Assembly: GCF_001592285.1 (NCBI RefSeq)
Contig: NZ_BCWQ01000002.1
Location: 186,001 to 250,000, forward strand
Source of the DNA: Hydrogenophaga pseudoflava NBRC 102511
Lineage (GTDB): Bacteria > Pseudomonadota > Gammaproteobacteria > Burkholderiales > Burkholderiaceae_C
Direction: 5' to 3'
Length of the DNA: 64,000 nucleotides
Both the position numbers and the translations under genes were made by a program. Under the pieces are notes generated by a model. That model saw nothing but the letters and a program-made list of their open reading frames with translations. It was not told the origin of the DNA and searched no databases. Positions 32,095-40,910 of this stretch are shown piece by piece (positions within the stretch are counted from its first letter, which is position 1; every line of letters starts with the position of its first letter).

Positions 32095-33276
32095 TCAGGC
32101 GCGTTCAACAGCAAGGGAAACGCCCATGCCGCCGCCGATGCACAGCGCGGCCAGGCCCTTTTTGGCGCCGCTGCGCTGCATCTCGTGCAGCAGCGTCACC
32201 AGGATGCGGCAGCCGGACGCGCCAATGGGGTGTCCGATGGCGATGGCGCCACCGTTGACGTTGACCCTTGCGGGGTCGATGTCCAGCGCCTTGTTGACGG
32301 CGCAGGCCTGGGCCGCGAAGGCTTCGTTGAGTTCGAACAGATCAACATCGGACGCCTTCCAGCCGGCGCGGGCCAGGGCCTTTTGCGAAGCCGGCACCGG
32401 TCCCATGCCCATGGTGGCCGGGTCCAGGCCGCTGGTGCCGAAGGCGGCGATGCGCGCCAGCGGCGTCAGGCCCAGGGCGGCGGCCTTCTTGGCGCTCATC
32501 ACCATCACGGCGGCGGCGCCGTCGTTGATGCCGGAGGCGTTGCCAGCGGTCACCGAGCCCGCCTTGTCGAAGGCAGGGCGCAGACCGGCCAGCGCTTCGG
32601 CGTTGGTCTTCTTGTTGATGAATTCGTCGCTGTTGAACACCAGGGGATCACCCTTGCGCTGCGGGATCAGCACGTCAACAATCTCATCCTTGAACTTGCC
32701 GGCGTCCTGCGCAGCGGAGGCTTTCTGCTGGCTGCCCAGCGCCAGGGCGTCCTGCATCTCGCGGGTGATGCCGTGGGCCTTGGCCACGTTTTCGGCGGTG
32801 ATGCCCATGTGGTACTGGTTGTAGACGTCCCACAGGCCGTCGACGATCATGGTGTCGACCATCTTCCAGTCGCCCATGCGCTGGCCGTCGCGGCTGCCAT
32901 TGAGCACGTGCGGGCTGGCGCTCATGTTTTCCTGACCACCGGCGATCACGATCTCGCTGTCGCCCCAGGCCACGGCCTGAGCGGCCAGCATCACGGCCTT
33001 CAGGCCCGAGCCGCAGACGGCGTTGATGGTCAGCGCCGGCGTTTCCCTGGCCAGACCGGCCTTCATCATGGCTTGGCGGGCTGGGTTCTGGCCACAGCCA
33101 GCGGCCAGCACCTGGCCCATGATGACTTCGCCGATGACATCGGTGGGCAGACCAGTGCGTGCCAGCAGCCCCTTGATGACGATGCTGCCGAGCTCGGTGG
33201 CCGGCGTCTTGGCCAGCGATCCGCCGAACTTGCCGACGGCGGTGCGGGCGGCGGAAACGATGACGATGTCTTCCAT
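32095..33276 (-). CDS. phaA: Acetyl-CoA acetyltransferase (beta-ketothiolase)
   Basis: A 393-residue biosynthetic thiolase that condenses two acetyl-CoA. The acyl-accepting Cys88 lies in INAVCGSGLK, the His of AIGHPIGASG is near 349, and the second catalytic Cys is in LCIGGGMG near 379. The chosen ATG (33274-33276, MEDIVIVSAART) has an AAGGAGAACC ribosome site. It lies between phaC and phaB. Confidence 0.95.
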   Translation of the reverse strand: MEDIVIVSAARTAVGKFGGSLAKTPATELGSIVIKGLLARTGLPTDVIGEVIMGQVLAAGCGQNPARQAMMKAGLARETPALTINAVCGSGLKAVMLAAQAVAWGDSEIVIAGGQENMSASPHVLNGSRDGQRMGDWKMVDTMIVDGLWDVYNQYHMGITAENVAKAHGITREMQDALALGSQQKASAAQDAGKFKDEIVDVLIPQRKGDPLVFNSDEFINKKTNAEALAGLRPAFDKAGSVTAGNASGINDGAAAVMVMSAKKAAALGLTPLARIAAFGTSGLDPATMGMGPVPASQKALARAGWKASDVDLFELNEAFAAQACAVNKALDIDPARVNVNGGAIAIGHPIGASGCRILVTLLHEMQRSGAKKGLAALCIGGGMGVSLAVERA

Positions 33277-33351
33277 GTGGTTCTCCTTGAAGGGTGGGTG
33301 CAGCAAAGTTGGGGGTTTGCGTTCAGCCATGAACGCAAACGGTCAGGACGT

Positions 33352-35181
33352 TCAGGCCTTGGCCTTCACATAGCGGCCAGGCGCCGGCTCGATGGCCGCA
33401 TACGCCTTGCCTCTGCCATAGTTCTTGGGCGCAGCAATTTGCTTGCCAGCCAGGGGTTTGAGCCAGGCGGCCCAGTCGGTCCACCAGCTGCCCTTGTGTT
33501 CGGTGGCGCCGTCGATCCACTCGTTCACGTCGGCCGGGAACTGGCCAGCCGGTCCGGTCCAGTGGCTGCGTTTGCCGGCGGCGGGCGGGTTGATCACACC
33601 GGCGATGTGACCCGAAGCACCCATGACGAAGCGCTTCTTGCCGGGGAACACCTGGGTGCTGGCATAGGCGCCACCGATCGGAACGATGTGGTCCTCGCGC
33701 GAGCCGTAGATGTAGACCGGCAGCTTGACCTTGCGGAAGTCCACCTTCTGCCCGCAGACCGTGGTCTTGCCGGGCTTGACGAGGTTGTTCTCCAGGTACA
33801 TGTTGCGCAGGTACCAGGCGTAGTACGGGCCGGGCAGGTTGGTCGCGTCGGAGTTCCAGTACAGCAAATCGAACGGCGGCGGCGACTCGCCCTTGAGGTA
33901 GTTGCCGACGACGTAGTTCCAGACCAGGTCGTTCGGTCGCAGGAAGCTGAACGTGGTGGCCAGGTCGCGGCCCGGCATCAGCCCACCCTGGGCAAACTGC
34001 ATCTCGCGCATCTTGACGAACGGCTCGTCGATGAACACGTCCAGGATGCCCGTGTCGGTGAAGTCCACCAGTGTGGTCAGGAAGGTGGCGCTGTGCACCC
34101 GCTCCTCGCCGCGCGCAGCCAGAACGGCCAGCGCATTGCTCAGCATGGTGCCGCCCACACAGAAGCCCAAGGCATTGATCTGCTCGGCGCCGGTGATGTC
34201 CTGCGTGGTGGTGATCGCCTTGATGACGGCGTCTTCGATGTAGTCGTCCCAGGTCTTGTGGCCGAGCGAGGCGTCCGGGTTGCGCCAGCTCACCACGAAG
34301 GTGCGGTTGCCCTGCTCGACGCAGTAGCGGATGAATGAGTTGGTCGGCTGCAGGTCGAGGATGTAGAACTTGTTGATGCAGGGCGGCACCAGCAGGAACG
34401 GACGCTCGTAGACCTTGGCCGTCAGCGGCTTGTATTCGATGAGCTGGAACAGCTCGTTCTCGAACACCACGGCGCCTTCGGTGGTGGCGACGTTCTTGCC
34501 CACCTCGAACACGCTCTCGTCGGTCATCGACACGTGGCCCTGCTTGATGTCGTGCAGCAGGTTGGCCACGCCCTTGGCAATGCTCTCGCCCTGGGTCTCG
34601 ATGGCCTTCTTCTGCGCCTCGGCGTTGAAGGCCAGGAAGTTGCTCGGCGCGCTGGCGTCGATCCACTGCTGGACCGCAAAGCGCACCCGCGTGCGGGTCT
34701 TGGCATCGCCTTCGACCGCATCGGCCAGTGCCATCAGCGTGCGGGCGTTGAGCAGGTACACCGCCGCCGTGTAAGCGGCCACGGGGTTGTTGCCCCAGGA
34801 CTCGTCCGCGAAGCGCCGGTCCCCTTTGGGCTGGACCGCCGGCCCCTGGTTCCACAGGCCGGCCACATCCTTGAGGTACTGATTCTGGATCTCGATCAGC
34901 TTGGCCGGATCAAAACGGACCTGGTGTCCCGTGGTCTGGGCCAGCAGGTCACCCATCCCGGGCAACTGCCCCATCTGCGGCATCGGCATGCCAAACGGAT
35001 GGGCCACACCGGCCTGCGGCATGAAGGCCTTGAACGCTGCGAAGGGATCAGGGGAAGTGGGGGAGCCCTGCGCCGCCCCGGGAAAGGCCTGTGCGGCCTG
35101 TGTCCACTGCTGGATGAGCTGATTCTGGAACTGCTCGGCCGCCTGCAGCCAGTCGGGCTGCGGTGTCTTACCAGATGTCAT
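33352..35181 (-). CDS. phaC: Class I polyhydroxyalkanoate synthase
   Basis: A 609-residue PHA synthase that polymerises (R)-3-hydroxyacyl-CoA on the granule surface. The lipase-like box is GFCVGG with catalytic Cys341. The C-terminal half supplies the catalytic Asp and His (SREDHIVPIGGAY; GASGHIAGVINPP). The N-terminal 100 residues are Gln/Pro-rich and variable, as usual for class I. Length is typical (about 560-620). It is first in phaC-phaA-phaB with no phasin or phaR gene alongside. Confidence 0.95.
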   Translation of the reverse strand: MTSGKTPQPDWLQAAEQFQNQLIQQWTQAAQAFPGAAQGSPTSPDPFAAFKAFMPQAGVAHPFGMPMPQMGQLPGMGDLLAQTTGHQVRFDPAKLIEIQNQYLKDVAGLWNQGPAVQPKGDRRFADESWGNNPVAAYTAAVYLLNARTLMALADAVEGDAKTRTRVRFAVQQWIDASAPSNFLAFNAEAQKKAIETQGESIAKGVANLLHDIKQGHVSMTDESVFEVGKNVATTEGAVVFENELFQLIEYKPLTAKVYERPFLLVPPCINKFYILDLQPTNSFIRYCVEQGNRTFVVSWRNPDASLGHKTWDDYIEDAVIKAITTTQDITGAEQINALGFCVGGTMLSNALAVLAARGEERVHSATFLTTLVDFTDTGILDVFIDEPFVKMREMQFAQGGLMPGRDLATTFSFLRPNDLVWNYVVGNYLKGESPPPFDLLYWNSDATNLPGPYYAWYLRNMYLENNLVKPGKTTVCGQKVDFRKVKLPVYIYGSREDHIVPIGGAYASTQVFPGKKRFVMGASGHIAGVINPPAAGKRSHWTGPAGQFPADVNEWIDGATEHKGSWWTDWAAWLKPLAGKQIAAPKNYGRGKAYAAIEPAPGRYVKAKA

Positions 35182-35307
35182 GCAAGTCTCCGATGTTTGT
35201 CCTGCGGCTTATTATCAAGCCCTCATGGGCTTGAGGCGGGGTTTTCCCTAGTGTCGGTCTGCTCACTTCCAACAAACTGACAACAAACTTCCCGGTCGCA
35301 GGTCGCT

Positions 35308-35607
35308 ATGTATCTGGTTGTGATCGCTTGGCTCTACGTGGTGCTGATGATGTCGGTGGCCGAAGCCACTGGTACCAACGGCTCTCTTCTTGGAGCCATT
35401 GTGACCTTTTTTCTATACGGTTTAGTGCCGCTTTCATTGGTGGTTTACCTGATGCTCACGCCGCAACGGCGCAAGGGCATCCGGGAGCGCGAGGCGGCCG
35501 AGGAAGCACGGCGCCAACAGGCGGTTTCAGACCTTCCAGATGCTGGCGGCCATGCGGCCGGTGCTGCCGAGCCGGGCGGCGTCCCGGCGGTGGGAAAAGA
35601 ACCGTGA
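35308..35607 (+). CDS. Small two-helix membrane protein of unknown function
   Basis: A 99-residue protein with two hydrophobic segments (about 3-20 and 27-49) followed by a basic/charged region (TPQRRKGIREREAAEEARRQ) that should face the cytosol, and a Pro/Ala/Gly tail. Similar small proteins are, as I recall, common next to pgeF in Burkholderiales; no function is known. Its last 81 bases overlap the end of pgeF on the other strand. The gene is divergent from phaC. Confidence 0.7.
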   Translation: MYLVVIAWLYVVLMMSVAEATGTNGSLLGAIVTFFLYGLVPLSLVVYLMLTPQRRKGIREREAAEEARRQQAVSDLPDAGGHAAGAAEPGGVPAVGKEP

Positions 35608-36312
35608 CGACTGGGTAACGGTGCACCAGGCATCGCCGCCGTCGTTGCCGAATACCTGGGTCACCCCCATCGCGCCCAGACGCAGGCGCGCCAGGGCCGG
35701 CAGGTCGGCCAGATACTTGCCTTCGGCGGGCAATGCCTTAAAACACCGCACGGCGTCGTGGTCGACCGTCACGAACGCCTCGCGCACCTCTGCACCGACT
35801 TCGAAAGCCTTGGGACCAATACAAGGCCCCAGCCACACCAGCGGTGACGCCGTCGTTGCAGACAAGGCCCGCAAGGCCCGAAAAGTGGCCTCCAGAATGC
35901 CGTGGCCGTCCTGGCCCGCGAGTCCGCGCCAGCCGGCATGAGACGCGGCCACCGCCGATTCGTCGGGCAGGCACCAGAGCACCGGCAGGCAGTCGGCCAC
36001 CATCACGGTACAGGCCACGCCAGCGTGTTCGGTCAGGCAGGCATCGGCCTCGGTGCCATCGGGGGTGGTGCCATGGAGCGCGGAGACCTCCACGCCATGG
36101 ATCTGGGACAGGAAGACGGGGCGCGCTCCCATGGCTTCCCGCAGGCGATGGCGGTTGGTGGCCACCGCCGCCGGGTCGTCCCGCACGTGGTCACCGAGGT
36201 TGAAACTGTCGAAGGGCGGTATCGAAACCCCACCGGCCCGCGTCGTGAACAGCGCGCGGATGCCTGCGGGCGCCGGCCAGTCGGGCACCAGCCATTCGGA
36301 AGGCCATTCCAT
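35527..36312 (-). CDS. pgeF: Peptidoglycan editing factor PgeF (YfiH/laccase-domain family)
   Basis: A 261-residue DUF152 protein. The conserved metal/active-site residues lie in FLSQIHGVEV, MVADCLPVLW and ASHAGWRGLAG, equivalent to the His-Cys-His set of YfiH, a quality-control enzyme that prevents L-serine being used in place of L-alanine in peptidoglycan stem peptides. The C-terminus RMAASIWKV is the usual family end, so the gene is full length despite its 81-bp overlap with the small membrane protein gene. The start overlaps the maiA stop by one base. Confidence 0.9.
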   Translation of the reverse strand: MEWPSEWLVPDWPAPAGIRALFTTRAGGVSIPPFDSFNLGDHVRDDPAAVATNRHRLREAMGARPVFLSQIHGVEVSALHGTTPDGTEADACLTEHAGVACTVMVADCLPVLWCLPDESAVAASHAGWRGLAGQDGHGILEATFRALRALSATTASPLVWLGPCIGPKAFEVGAEVREAFVTVDHDAVRCFKALPAEGKYLADLPALARLRLGAMGVTQVFGNDGGDAWCTVTQSSRFFSHRRDAARLGSTGRMAASIWKV

Positions 36313-36953
36313 CAGGGTTCGTTGTCCGGGCAGGCCGAAGGCTGGGCCTGCTGGAACGCGGGCAGCGCCATGCAGGCCTCGAACGCCGCCATGGTGCGCG
36401 GCAGGCCGTCCATGGGCGTGTTGAAACGCTGTCCATTGAAGATCTGCGGCACCAGGCAGCAGTCGGCCAGGGTCGGCGTGTCGCCATAGCAGTAGCGGCC
36501 TGCGGGCAGTTGGTTCAGCTGGCGCTCGAAGGCCTCCAGACCGGTGCGCACCCAGTGGCGGTACCAGGTGTTCTTGGCTTCTTCATCGACCTTGAGCGTG
36601 CCCGCGAGGTACTTGAGCACACGCAGGTTGTTGATCGGGTGGATCTCGCAGGCGATCGACTGCGCCAGCGCGCGCACCCGGGCGCGACCGATGGCATCGC
36701 CGGGCACCAGTGCCGGCTCGGGATGGGTCTCGTCGAGGTACTCGATGATGGCCATGGACTGCGACAGGCGCGTGCCGTCGTCCAGCTCCAGCAGAGGCAC
36801 CAGACCGTCGGCGGCGATGTCGGCGTACGCAGACTTTTTGTGTTCACCCTTGGCCAGGTGCACCGGCACATAGTCATAGGCAATGCCTTTGAGCGCCAGC
36901 GCGATGCGCACGCGGAAGGAGGCAGAGGAGCGGAAGTAGTTGTAGAGCTTCAT
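36312..36953 (-). CDS. maiA: Maleylacetoacetate/maleylpyruvate isomerase (zeta-class GST)
   Basis: A 213-residue glutathione transferase-fold isomerase. The N-terminal thioredoxin-like domain has the zeta-class motif SSASFRVRIALALKG (about 9-23) and QSMAIIEYLDE; the C-terminal helical domain has CEIHPINNLRVL. The family isomerises maleylacetoacetate (tyrosine route) or maleylpyruvate (gentisate route) with glutathione. No hmgA or gentisate dioxygenase is in the window. I chose the ATG at 36951-36953 (MKLYNYFRS). It is coupled to pgeF by a TGATG overlap. Confidence 0.88.
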   Translation of the reverse strand: MKLYNYFRSSASFRVRIALALKGIAYDYVPVHLAKGEHKKSAYADIAADGLVPLLELDDGTRLSQSMAIIEYLDETHPEPALVPGDAIGRARVRALAQSIACEIHPINNLRVLKYLAGTLKVDEEAKNTWYRHWVRTGLEAFERQLNQLPAGRYCYGDTPTLADCCLVPQIFNGQRFNTPMDGLPRTMAAFEACMALPAFQQAQPSACPDNEP

Positions 36954-36973
36954 GGTGCAAGCATAAGGGGATG

Positions 36974-37870
36974 TCAGAGGCCGCGCAGCCGTGCGGCCAC
37001 GGCCGGAACGATGCTCACGGCGTTGCTGGGATGAGGGATGCAGTCGGTGCTCCAGAGGCGGTCCACGCCTGCTTCCCGGATCAGCGCCACAGCGCCTTCG
37101 GCAAACAGCGCGTGCGTCACCGCCACGTCGACCGACGCCGCACCGGCCTCGCGCAGCAGCGCGGCCGCGCGCGCCAGCGTGTGGCCCGAACTGGCCACAT
37201 CGTCCATCAGCACCACCGCCCTGCCCCGAACCGCCAGCGTGGGCAGCTCGATGTCGACCTCGCGGTCGCCGTGGCGGGTCTTGCGGCACACGCCGTGCTC
37301 CCAGCCGTGGCGCCGGGCGGCCTGCGCCACCCATTGCAGCGACTCTTCGTCGGGCCCGATCAACAGCACATCGGCGGTGCACTGGGTGGCGATGTGGTCC
37401 GACAGCAGCGGCGCACCGTCGAGCACCATGGCGTCCCGCACGGGAATCGCCTCCTGCAGCGTGGCCACACGGTGCAGGTGCGGATCGACCGTGATCACCG
37501 CATCGAACAGGTCCGCCAGAAACGCCCCGACGATGCGCTGGCTCACCGCCTCGCCCGGGTTGAATGCGATGTCCTGCCGCATGTACGCCAGATAGGGTGC
37601 CACCAGGGTCAGGTGTTGCGCGCCGAGCGTTCGTGCCGCGCGGGCCACCAGCATCAGCTCCACCAGCTTTTCGTTGGGCTGGTGCAGGCCGCGCCAGACC
37701 ACCACGCGCGGCGGCAGCGCCGCGGGCAGACGCACCTTCACCTCGCCATCGGGGAAGCGGTGCCGCTCCACGACCGCGAGCGCCAGACCCGTATGGTTGG
37801 CGCAGGCCTGCGCCACCGTGCGCTCGTCGTCGAAACACAGCAGCACGCCCGACAAAGGAACAGAAGACAT
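36974..37870 (-). CDS. Ribose-phosphate diphosphokinase (PRPP synthase) homologue, short form
   Basis: A 298-residue divergent Prs paralogue. It keeps FPDGEVKVRLP, YMRQDIAFNPGEAVS, the DPH of DPHLHRV, the catalytic-loop Lys/Arg (CRKTRHGDREV) and the ribose-5-phosphate loop VVLMDDVASSGHTL, so catalysis looks possible. It is shorter than housekeeping PrsA (about 315) and resembles archaeal-type enzymes. Its ATG overlaps the stop of the phosphorylase homologue by one base (TGATG), which points to one pathway in nucleotide or ribose-phosphate salvage. PrsA itself should be encoded elsewhere. Confidence 0.82.
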   Translation of the reverse strand: MSSVPLSGVLLCFDDERTVAQACANHTGLALAVVERHRFPDGEVKVRLPAALPPRVVVWRGLHQPNEKLVELMLVARAARTLGAQHLTLVAPYLAYMRQDIAFNPGEAVSQRIVGAFLADLFDAVITVDPHLHRVATLQEAIPVRDAMVLDGAPLLSDHIATQCTADVLLIGPDEESLQWVAQAARRHGWEHGVCRKTRHGDREVDIELPTLAVRGRAVVLMDDVASSGHTLARAAALLREAGAASVDVAVTHALFAEGAVALIREAGVDRLWSTDCIPHPSNAVSIVPAVAARLRGL

Positions 37871-39441
37871 CAGGACTCCACAAAAACCTGGGGAATCTGG
37901 GCGGCCGTGCCCAGCGAGATACCACAGTGCCGGTCGACCGCGTGGCGTGCGAAGTGCAGGTCGGAAGGGTAGTCGGCGTGGATGCGGTAGAGCACCTGGC
38001 CGGCGCGCACCGTGTCGCCCAGCCTACACAACAGGTCCACGCCCGCGCCCTTGACCTTGGGCGCGCCGGCCAGTCGCGCGATCTGGGCGATCTGCAGGTT
38101 GTCGATGCCGATCACGACGCCGTCGGTGGCCGCGGGCACCTCCAGGGTCAGCGCCCCGAGCGCGGGATGGTGGTGGTCGAAACCGTGCGAGCCCTGCGCC
38201 GCGATGATGGCCTGCATGCGGCTGAGCGCCCGGCCCGACTCCAGGATGTCGCGCGCGATCGCATAGCCCTGCCCTCCGCGCACGTCCGGGCTGCATTCGA
38301 TGAGGCGACCCGCCAGTCGCAGCGACTTCTGTCGCAGGTCGGCGGGCGCCTCGGGGTCGTTTTCGAGCACGCGCATCACGTCCCGCGCCTCCAGCGCCGG
38401 CCCGATGCCGCGGCCCACCGGCTGGCGGCCATCGGTGATGACCACGTCCAGCGACAGGTGCAGGCGCTGCGCCACGTACTCGAACAGGCGGCGCAGCTTC
38501 TGCGCCTCGGGCATGGAGCGCACCTTGGCGGTGGGGCCGATGGGAATGTCCAGCACCAGGTGCGTCGCACCCGCCGCCATCTTCTTGGACAGGATGGAGG
38601 CCACCATCTGCCCGGGCGAATCGAGCGCCAGCGGCCGCTCGACCGAGATCAGCACATCGTCGGCGGGCGACAGGTCAGCCGTGCCGCCCCAAGCCAGACA
38701 GCCCCGGTGGTCGCGCACGATGTCGGTCAGCCGGTCGAACGGCAGCTCGACATTGGCCAGCACCTCCATGGTGTCGGCCGTGCCGGCCGGCGAGGTGATG
38801 GCGCGCGAGGAGGTCTTGGGAAAAACCAGGCCATAGGCGGCCACGATCGGCACCACCAGCATCGAGGTGCGGTTGCCCGGGATGCCGCCGATGCAGTGCT
38901 TGTCCACCACCAGCGACTCGCGCCAGTCCAGCCGCCGTCCGCTGGCCACCATCGCCTCGGTCAGGAACGAGACTTCCTCGCGGTCGAGTTCGCTGCGGTT
39001 GCAGGCCACGACGAAGGCCGTCAGCTCGATCTTGGAATAGCGGTGGCGGGCGATGTCGCCGACGATGGCGTGGAAGTCGTCGCGGCTGAGCCGCTCGCCA
39101 TTGATCTTGCGGAACAGCGCCGGAATCGAGGCCGGCGGCTCCGCCTGCGTCACCGACGCCGGATGGCCCTCGGGCACCTCCAGCTGCGCAAATGCGTCCT
39201 CGGACACGCCGATCTGCTGGCAGCCCACCAGCGCCGGGTCATCGACCACGTTGAGCGTGGCCAGGATGCTGCGCCCGTTGGCGCGCACCTCGACCTTGGA
39301 CAAGGCCTGGAAGCCCTCGGCCCGCACCACCGCGCAGTCCCGGTGCAGATAGGCCACGTTTTCGCGCCAGGTGTCGATCGCCACGCGGCGCAGGGTCAGC
39401 CCGGCGCCTGCGCCGGGAGTGGTTGTCTCAGGTGTCTCCAT
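37870..39441 (-). CDS. AMP phosphorylase/thymidine phosphorylase-family protein (archaeal type)
   Basis: A 523-residue phosphorylase with an N-terminal domain of about 90 residues absent from ordinary DeoA (about 440). Core motifs: [59 protein letters not shown] and MSKK-like [14 protein letters not shown]. These match archaeal AMP phosphorylase, which releases base from NMPs to give ribose-1,5-bisphosphate. I chose the ATG at 39441 (SD GGAG 5 bp upstream) over a GTG 15 bases upstream. It is coupled to the PRPP-synthase homologue. Nucleoside versus nucleotide substrate cannot be settled by eye. Confidence 0.8.
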   Translation of the reverse strand: METPETTTPGAGAGLTLRRVAIDTWRENVAYLHRDCAVVRAEGFQALSKVEVRANGRSILATLNVVDDPALVGCQQIGVSEDAFAQLEVPEGHPASVTQAEPPASIPALFRKINGERLSRDDFHAIVGDIARHRYSKIELTAFVVACNRSELDREEVSFLTEAMVASGRRLDWRESLVVDKHCIGGIPGNRTSMLVVPIVAAYGLVFPKTSSRAITSPAGTADTMEVLANVELPFDRLTDIVRDHRGCLAWGGTADLSPADDVLISVERPLALDSPGQMVASILSKKMAAGATHLVLDIPIGPTAKVRSMPEAQKLRRLFEYVAQRLHLSLDVVITDGRQPVGRGIGPALEARDVMRVLENDPEAPADLRQKSLRLAGRLIECSPDVRGGQGYAIARDILESGRALSRMQAIIAAQGSHGFDHHHPALGALTLEVPAATDGVVIGIDNLQIAQIARLAGAPKVKGAGVDLLCRLGDTVRAGQVLYRIHADYPSDLHFARHAVDRHCGISLGTAAQIPQVFVES

Positions 39442-39524
39442 GGCTCCACGATACACCGCCCCGGGCCGCTTCGAGGCGGCAGAAATCGGTTAATGTTTTG
39501 CCACCCCATGCAGGAGACACGCCC

Positions 39525-40910
39525 ATGAAAGCAGAACAGAACCAGCGCCTGACCCAGGTCGGCCCCGGCACCCCCGGTGGCGAATTGTTGCGACGCTACT
39601 GGCAACCCGTGGCCATGCTGGACGAGTTCGATCCGGCACTGGACCCATCCATGGCCATCCGCCCGGTCAAGGCGGTGCGGCTGCTGGGTCAGGACTTCGT
39701 GCTGTTCAAGGACGCCCAGGGGCGCTTCGGCCTGCTGGACCGCGACTGCCCGCACCGCGGTGCCGACCTGGCCTACGGCCGCAACGAGGGCGACGGCCTG
39801 CGCTGCCCCTTCCATGGCTGGAAGTTCGACGTGAGCGGCCAATGCACCGAAACCCCGGCGGAACCGGCGGGCAGCACGCTCTGCCAGCGCATCCGCCAGC
39901 GCAGCTACCCGCTGGTCGAAAAGGCAGGCGCATTGTTTGCATGGCTAGGCCCGGAGGGTCAGACGCCACCACCCTTCCCTGCGCTGGACTGCTTCGTCGC
40001 CCCTGCTTCGCACAGCTTCGTATTCAAGGGCCTGTGGCACTGCAACTGGTTGCAGGCGTTCGAGGTCGGCATCGACCCGGCCCACGCCTCCTACCTGCAC
40101 CGCTTCTTCAACGATGCCCCGCTGGAAGGCAGCTACGGCAAGCAGTTCCGCGGTGCCAGCGCCGGCGACATCGGTGGCGAGCGCTGGCCGATGACGCGCG
40201 TGATGCGCGAGTTCGACCAGCCCGAGATTTCCTTCACCCAGCAGCCCTGGGGGCTGCAGCTGACCGCACTGCGCCCGTTGAACGAGGCGCTGACCCATGT
40301 GCGGGTGACCAACGACGTGTTCCCGCAGACCTTCGTGATCCCGCTGTCGGAGACCATGACGATCACGCAGATGCATGTGCCGGTGGACGACACCCGCAAC
40401 TACTGGTACGCCTTCTTCACCAGCTTCGAGGCGCCGGTCGACAAGGCCACCATGCGCCAGCAGCGGCTGAAAGCCGTGACGCTGCCCGACTACATCCCCA
40501 AGGCCGGGCGCTGGAACCAATGGGGCTTCAACCCCGAGGAGCAGATGACCCGCACTTTCCTGGGCATGGGCGAGGACGACATCAACGTGCATGACCAGTG
40601 GGCCTGCGAGAGCATGGGCCCGATCCAGGACCGCACGCGCGAACACCTGGGCACCACCGACAAGGTCATCATGGCCCACCGCCGCCTGCTGCTGCAGGCC
40701 ATGGACACCGTGGCGCAGGGCGGTACGGCGCCAGGCATCGGCGATGCGGCACAGGCTGCTGGCATCACCGGACCCGACACGGTCGACGGCATCGCACCGG
40801 CCCAGGGCTGGCAGGACTGGTGGCAACGCGCGGTGCGCGACAAGCGCGAGGGTGCGCCGTGGTCAAGCGCCACCGAACCGGCACAGACGCTGCTGGCGGC
40901 TGCCAAATGA
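39525..40910 (+). CDS. Rieske non-haem iron oxygenase, phthalate 4,5-dioxygenase type (large subunit)
   Basis: A 461-residue ring-hydroxylating oxygenase alpha subunit. The Rieske [2Fe-2S] ligands are Cys75/His77 and Cys94/His97 (DCPHRGADL and CPFHGWKFD); the mononuclear iron site has Asp184 bridging and His187/His192 (GIDPAHASYLHRFF). Similarity is to single-component-type phthalate/phenoxybenzoate oxygenases that need only a reductase. An AGGAG ribosome site precedes the ATG. It is first in the catabolic run and overlaps the ligase gene by 4 bases. No reductase gene is adjacent; the ferredoxin at 42.4 kb may be its donor. Substrate unknown. Confidence 0.88.
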   Translation: MKAEQNQRLTQVGPGTPGGELLRRYWQPVAMLDEFDPALDPSMAIRPVKAVRLLGQDFVLFKDAQGRFGLLDRDCPHRGADLAYGRNEGDGLRCPFHGWKFDVSGQCTETPAEPAGSTLCQRIRQRSYPLVEKAGALFAWLGPEGQTPPPFPALDCFVAPASHSFVFKGLWHCNWLQAFEVGIDPAHASYLHRFFNDAPLEGSYGKQFRGASAGDIGGERWPMTRVMREFDQPEISFTQQPWGLQLTALRPLNEALTHVRVTNDVFPQTFVIPLSETMTITQMHVPVDDTRNYWYAFFTSFEAPVDKATMRQQRLKAVTLPDYIPKAGRWNQWGFNPEEQMTRTFLGMGEDDINVHDQWACESMGPIQDRTREHLGTTDKVIMAHRRLLLQAMDTVAQGGTAPGIGDAAQAAGITGPDTVDGIAPAQGWQDWWQRAVRDKREGAPWSSATEPAQTLLAAAK

